A DNA stretch of 42,868 nucleotides, taken from NCBI GenBank assembly GCA_938040985.1, contig CALHZD010000023.1:1-42868 (forward strand), read 5' to 3'. Of this stretch, positions 40,396 through 42,868 are shown in pieces (the first letter of the stretch is position 1; each line of letters opens with the position of its first letter). The notes under the pieces are model-generated. The model did no database searches and had not been told where the DNA came from. It saw nothing but the letters and a program-made list of their open reading frames with translations. Position numbers and translations under genes: made by a program. The stretch comes from an uncultured Propionivibrio sp. Its GTDB lineage: Bacteria > Pseudomonadota > Gammaproteobacteria > Burkholderiales > Rhodocyclaceae.

Positions 40396-41615
40396 AACAC
40401 AATCTCCTCAAGAATAATGTCGTGCGCCTTGATTGATGCCGCCGCCGCTTCAAGCGCAGACGCCTCGCCGCTGGCCGCAGCAACCAGCGAGCCGAAGCTC
40501 ACGCCCTGGATCTCATCGATATAGCCGTGCAGCAACTTGATTTCGACATGGAAGCGGTTGGATATTTCGGTCAGCGACAAGCGTTCAAAGCCATCGTCCT
40601 TGAACGCCAGGCGCCAAATACGCCCCGCCCCGCTCGCCACCAGCGCGGCAGCGCGCTCGCGCACGCCGGGCGGGATTTCGGTGCCGATCACCTCATTGAG
40701 CAGCGTGCGCGTGATGTCCTTTTGCGGCGCGGTGAAAATATCGGTCACCGCGCCCTGTTCGGCAAGATAGCCGCCGTCGAGCACCGCCACGCGATGGGCA
40801 ATCGCCTTGATGACCTGCATCTGATGCGTGATCAGCACAATGGTCAGCCCCAGCCGCGTATTAATGTCCGCCAGCAGCGCCAGAATCGACTGCGTCGTCT
40901 CCGGATCGAGCGCCGAAGTGGCCTCGTCACATAACAAGACGCGCGGTTCCGTCGCCAGCGCGCGGGCAATGCCGACGCGCTGCTTCTGACCGCCGCTGAT
41001 CTGGCTCGGATAGCGGTTTCGCTGATCCGTCAGGCCGACCAGTTCAAGAAGCTCATCAATGCGCCGGGTAATCTTTTCCTTCGGCGTCCCGGCCAGTTCA
41101 AGCGGCAGGGCGATGTTACCGGCAACCGTGCGCGAAGAAAGCAGGTTGAAATGCTGGAAAATCATGCCGATGCGGCGGCGCATCTGGCGCAGCGCCGCAT
41201 TGTCGAGCGTCATCAGATCGCGCCCGTCAAAGATCACCTGCCCGGCGCTCGGGCGCTCCAGCCGGTTCAGCAAGCGCAACAGCGTGCTCTTACCCGCGCC
41301 GCTACGCCCGATGATGCCGAATATCTCGCCTTCGTAAATGTCGAGGTCGACGCCATGCAATGCATGCACGTCCCCCGGGAAGGTCTTACTCGCGTTACGC
41401 AGGGAAAACAGCACCGTATCGGCGCCCGCCGGCGCGTTTGATAACGCCGTCTCCGGCCGCGCCGCGCCGCACTGCTGCGTTTGTTCGGGATTATGCGCGG
41501 ATGGCACGGGCGCCTCCCAGGGTCGTTGCGTACGCATCGTACGCAGGCGCGCGATGTACTCGGGCAAACGGCGGCGCACACCGGGCGCTGGAATCAATGC
41601 TTGGGTCAAATCCAT
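40392..41615 (-). CDS. metN: methionine ABC transporter ATP-binding protein with long N-terminal extension
   Basis: A 407-residue ABC ATPase powering methionine import. Walker A is GRSGAGKST, the signature ISGGQKQRVGIARAL and Walker B VLLCDEATSALDPE. IGMIFQHFNLLSSRTV is diagnostic of MetN. The C-terminal NIL domain, which senses methionine, is present from about residue 330. Family similarity begins at VLFSLRNASKTF (residue ~68). The first ~65 residues are extra, basic and proline-rich. The true start may therefore be internal (for example the Met at residue 27), and no candidate has a good ribosome binding site. Confidence 0.93.
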   Translation of the reverse strand: MDLTQALIPAPGVRRRLPEYIARLRTMRTQRPWEAPVPSAHNPEQTQQCGAARPETALSNAPAGADTVLFSLRNASKTFPGDVHALHGVDLDIYEGEIFGIIGRSGAGKSTLLRLLNRLERPSAGQVIFDGRDLMTLDNAALRQMRRRIGMIFQHFNLLSSRTVAGNIALPLELAGTPKEKITRRIDELLELVGLTDQRNRYPSQISGGQKQRVGIARALATEPRVLLCDEATSALDPETTQSILALLADINTRLGLTIVLITHQMQVIKAIAHRVAVLDGGYLAEQGAVTDIFTAPQKDITRTLLNEVIGTEIPPGVRERAAALVASGAGRIWRLAFKDDGFERLSLTEISNRFHVEIKLLHGYIDEIQGVSFGSLVAAASGEASALEAAAASIKAHDIILEEIVL

Positions 41616-41677
41616 GTTGATTGCAATTTTGTTGAAATAATGGCCGGTTCAAATCGGCAGACTGAATACGAATTGCG

Positions 41678-41705
41678 ATTGTATAAGCAACGCTTATTCC
41701 AACAA
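41678..41705 (-). promoter_or_regulatory. candidate metNIQ promoter with embedded palindrome
   Basis: On the minus strand TTGTTG (41700-41705) and TACAAT (41678-41683) are separated by 16 bases, a plausible sigma-70 pair about 65 bases before the metN ATG. Within the spacer lies ATAAGC-3 bases-GCTTAT (41683-41697), a perfect inverted repeat well placed to be an operator. The sequence is not a MetJ box. The rest of 41706-41984 shows only a short tandem repeat (GCACGAACGCGCCAAT twice, about 41809-41839). Confidence 0.5.
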
Positions 41706-41984
41706 AAGAATTATTATTTATTTTCATATATCAAAACAGTATGTTGCCGATCATGGCAGCTTTAAATCATCATCCGCACGTTCATCGAAAAAACATGGCT
41801 GACGCGGCACGAACGCGCCAATGCACGAACGCGCCAATAGATGCCGACGGGCGAATTGCGCATTATGGCGCAGACATGGCCCGAACGGCAAAGAAACCGC
41901 CCAATGGCATGACCCACCCGATGTAGATGACCGGCTTTTCACCACGGCAACGCTGCGCGGAAGGGCTGAAAAATACGCCCGCCA

Positions 41985-42488
41985 TCAGGCGTCACGCAGA
42001 TCGGCATCCCGTTCGATCAGCGCTACGGCATCGCAGGCGATACCTTCGCCACGACCGATAAAGCCCAGTTTTTCCGCCGTTTTGGCTTTGACGTTGATAC
42101 ATCCGGGAGACAGCCGCAGATCCTGAGCCAGACAGGCAACAATCTGCGGAATATACGGCGCCATCTTCGGGCGCTCGGCATGAATCGTGGCATCGATATT
42201 GACGATGCGCCAGCCGTCCTTTTCCAGCAGATCACGGACGGCGCGCAGCAGCGCGCGGCTGTCGGCATCCTGGTAGTGCGCGTCGGTATCCGGAAAATGG
42301 CGGCCGATGTCGCCCAGCGCCGCAGCGCCGAGCAAGGCATCAGTCACCGCATGCAGCAGCACGTCGGCGTCGGAATGGCCGATCAGCCCTCTTTCAAAGG
42401 GAATTTCGACGCCGCCGATGATCAACCGCCGCCCTTCGGCCAGCGCATGAATATCACTGCCCAATCCCACACGAATCATCGTGTTCAT
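41985..42488 (-). CDS. ispF: 2-C-methyl-D-erythritol 2,4-cyclodiphosphate synthase
   Basis: The fifth enzyme of the MEP isoprenoid pathway cyclises CDP-methylerythritol phosphate to the cyclodiphosphate and CMP. The 167-residue protein has the zinc-ligand motif GLGSDIHAL and the HSDADVLLHAVTDALLGA signature, with GDIGRHFPDTD and KAKTAEKLGFIGRGEGI downstream. The start MNTMIRVG follows the ispD stop after one base; MIRVG at 42479 is an alternative. It is in an ispD-ispF operon. Confidence 0.96.
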   Translation of the reverse strand: MNTMIRVGLGSDIHALAEGRRLIIGGVEIPFERGLIGHSDADVLLHAVTDALLGAAALGDIGRHFPDTDAHYQDADSRALLRAVRDLLEKDGWRIVNIDATIHAERPKMAPYIPQIVACLAQDLRLSPGCINVKAKTAEKLGFIGRGEGIACDAVALIERDADLRDA

Positions 42489-42489
42489 G

Positions 42490-42868
42490 TTACCGGCTCC
42501 CTGCCAGAATCAACTCCGCCAAGGCCAGGTCGGCGGGGTACGTCACCTTGAAATTGCGCAACTCGGAAGGCACCAGCCGCGGCCGATAACCGGCCATTTC
42601 CAGCGCGCCCGCTTCGTCCGTCATTTCCTTCGGTGCAGCCGCCAGCGCGGCGCGCAGCAGACCGTAGCGGAACATTTGCGGCGTCTGCGCCTGCCACAGT
42701 CCGTCGCGCGTGACCGTGGCGGCGACACGCGGAGCTTGCGCGCCATGCGGCATGTTGCATCGTCGCGGCGCGGCCTGATTCGGCTGTCCGCCCAAATCAG
42801 CCACCCCAGCCAAATTTTCCGCCTCCGCGTGGGCGCGCTTGAGCGTATCGGCCACCGGCAGGGCAAGC
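42490..42868 (-). CDS. ispD: 2-C-methyl-D-erythritol 4-phosphate cytidylyltransferase, C-terminal part
   Basis: The 3' end of ispD; the N-terminal half lies beyond the right edge of the window. The readable ~126 residues begin LALPVADTLKRA and include GLWQAQTPQMFRYGLL, DEAGALEMAGYRPRLV and FKVTYPADLALAE, all typical of IspD. Between ADTLKRA and the RVAATVTRDG strand there are roughly 25-30 extra residues rich in Ala, Asn and Pro compared with the family as I recall it. That segment could be a surface-loop insertion. Confidence 0.92.
   Translation of the reverse strand, partial: LALPVADTLKRAHAEAENLAGVADLGGQPNQAAPRRCNMPHGAQAPRVAATVTRDGLWQAQTPQMFRYGLLRAALAAAPKEMTDEAGALEMAGYRPRLVPSELRNFKVTYPADLALAELILAGSR

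Overview
The window is a GC-rich chromosomal segment of a Gram-negative bacterium, most likely a betaproteobacterium. The block folP-ftsH-rlmE / yhbY / greA-carB-carA / dapB-bamE is a gene order I associate with Neisseriales, Rhodocyclales and relatives. A two-domain homologue of the neisserial adhesin complex protein and about five copies of a ~105-bp terminal-inverted-repeat element with a neisserial-looking core point the same way. The order-level assignment is inference; there is no rRNA or tRNA here to settle it.

Layout. (1) 1-7220: an accessory segment with a LysR regulator and DUF2251-like protein, an NAD(P)-binding reductase, an isoprenylcysteine-type methyltransferase, a cardiolipin synthase and a SotB-type sugar-efflux permease. 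It is bracketed by a 44-bp direct repeat and contains short TIR elements and a 40-bp tandem hairpin array. (2) 7673-20189: housekeeping genes for folate synthesis, membrane proteolysis, rRNA methylation, ribosome assembly, transcript cleavage, carbamoyl phosphate, lysine/peptidoglycan precursors and outer-membrane assembly. The carA-dapB junction is split by 1.2 kb of nested repeats. (3) 20603-27434: copper export (copZ, copA), branched-chain amino-acid export (azlCD), anaerobic haem synthesis (hemN) and the duplicated ACP. (4) 27777-31715: universal stress protein, a divergent ClpX-like ATPase, a SAM methyltransferase and an NfeD/slipin pair. (5) 31716-36697: a repeat field, then yafJ, a PLP trans-sulfuration enzyme and ycaO. 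(6) 36698-37629: an A+T-rich island with one small membrane protein and tiny ORFs. (7) 37630-42868: a GldA-like dehydrogenase, the methionine importer metNIQ, ispF and the 3' part of ispD.

The most unusual content is non-coding. One family of imperfect hairpins spaced at almost exactly 40 bp occurs as arrays at four separate intergenic loci (about 6.8, 17.8-18.7, 29.3 and 32.0-32.4 kb). Stem sequences differ between units while pairing is kept. At the carA-dapB locus the arrays are embedded in a larger unit present three times. Other points worth attention are a YafJ amidotransferase whose catalytic cysteine is preceded by ATC instead of ATG, a ClpX paralogue that has lost the zinc domain and altered its pore loops, a terminator placed between ftsH and folP, and a recent HMA-domain duplication in CopA.
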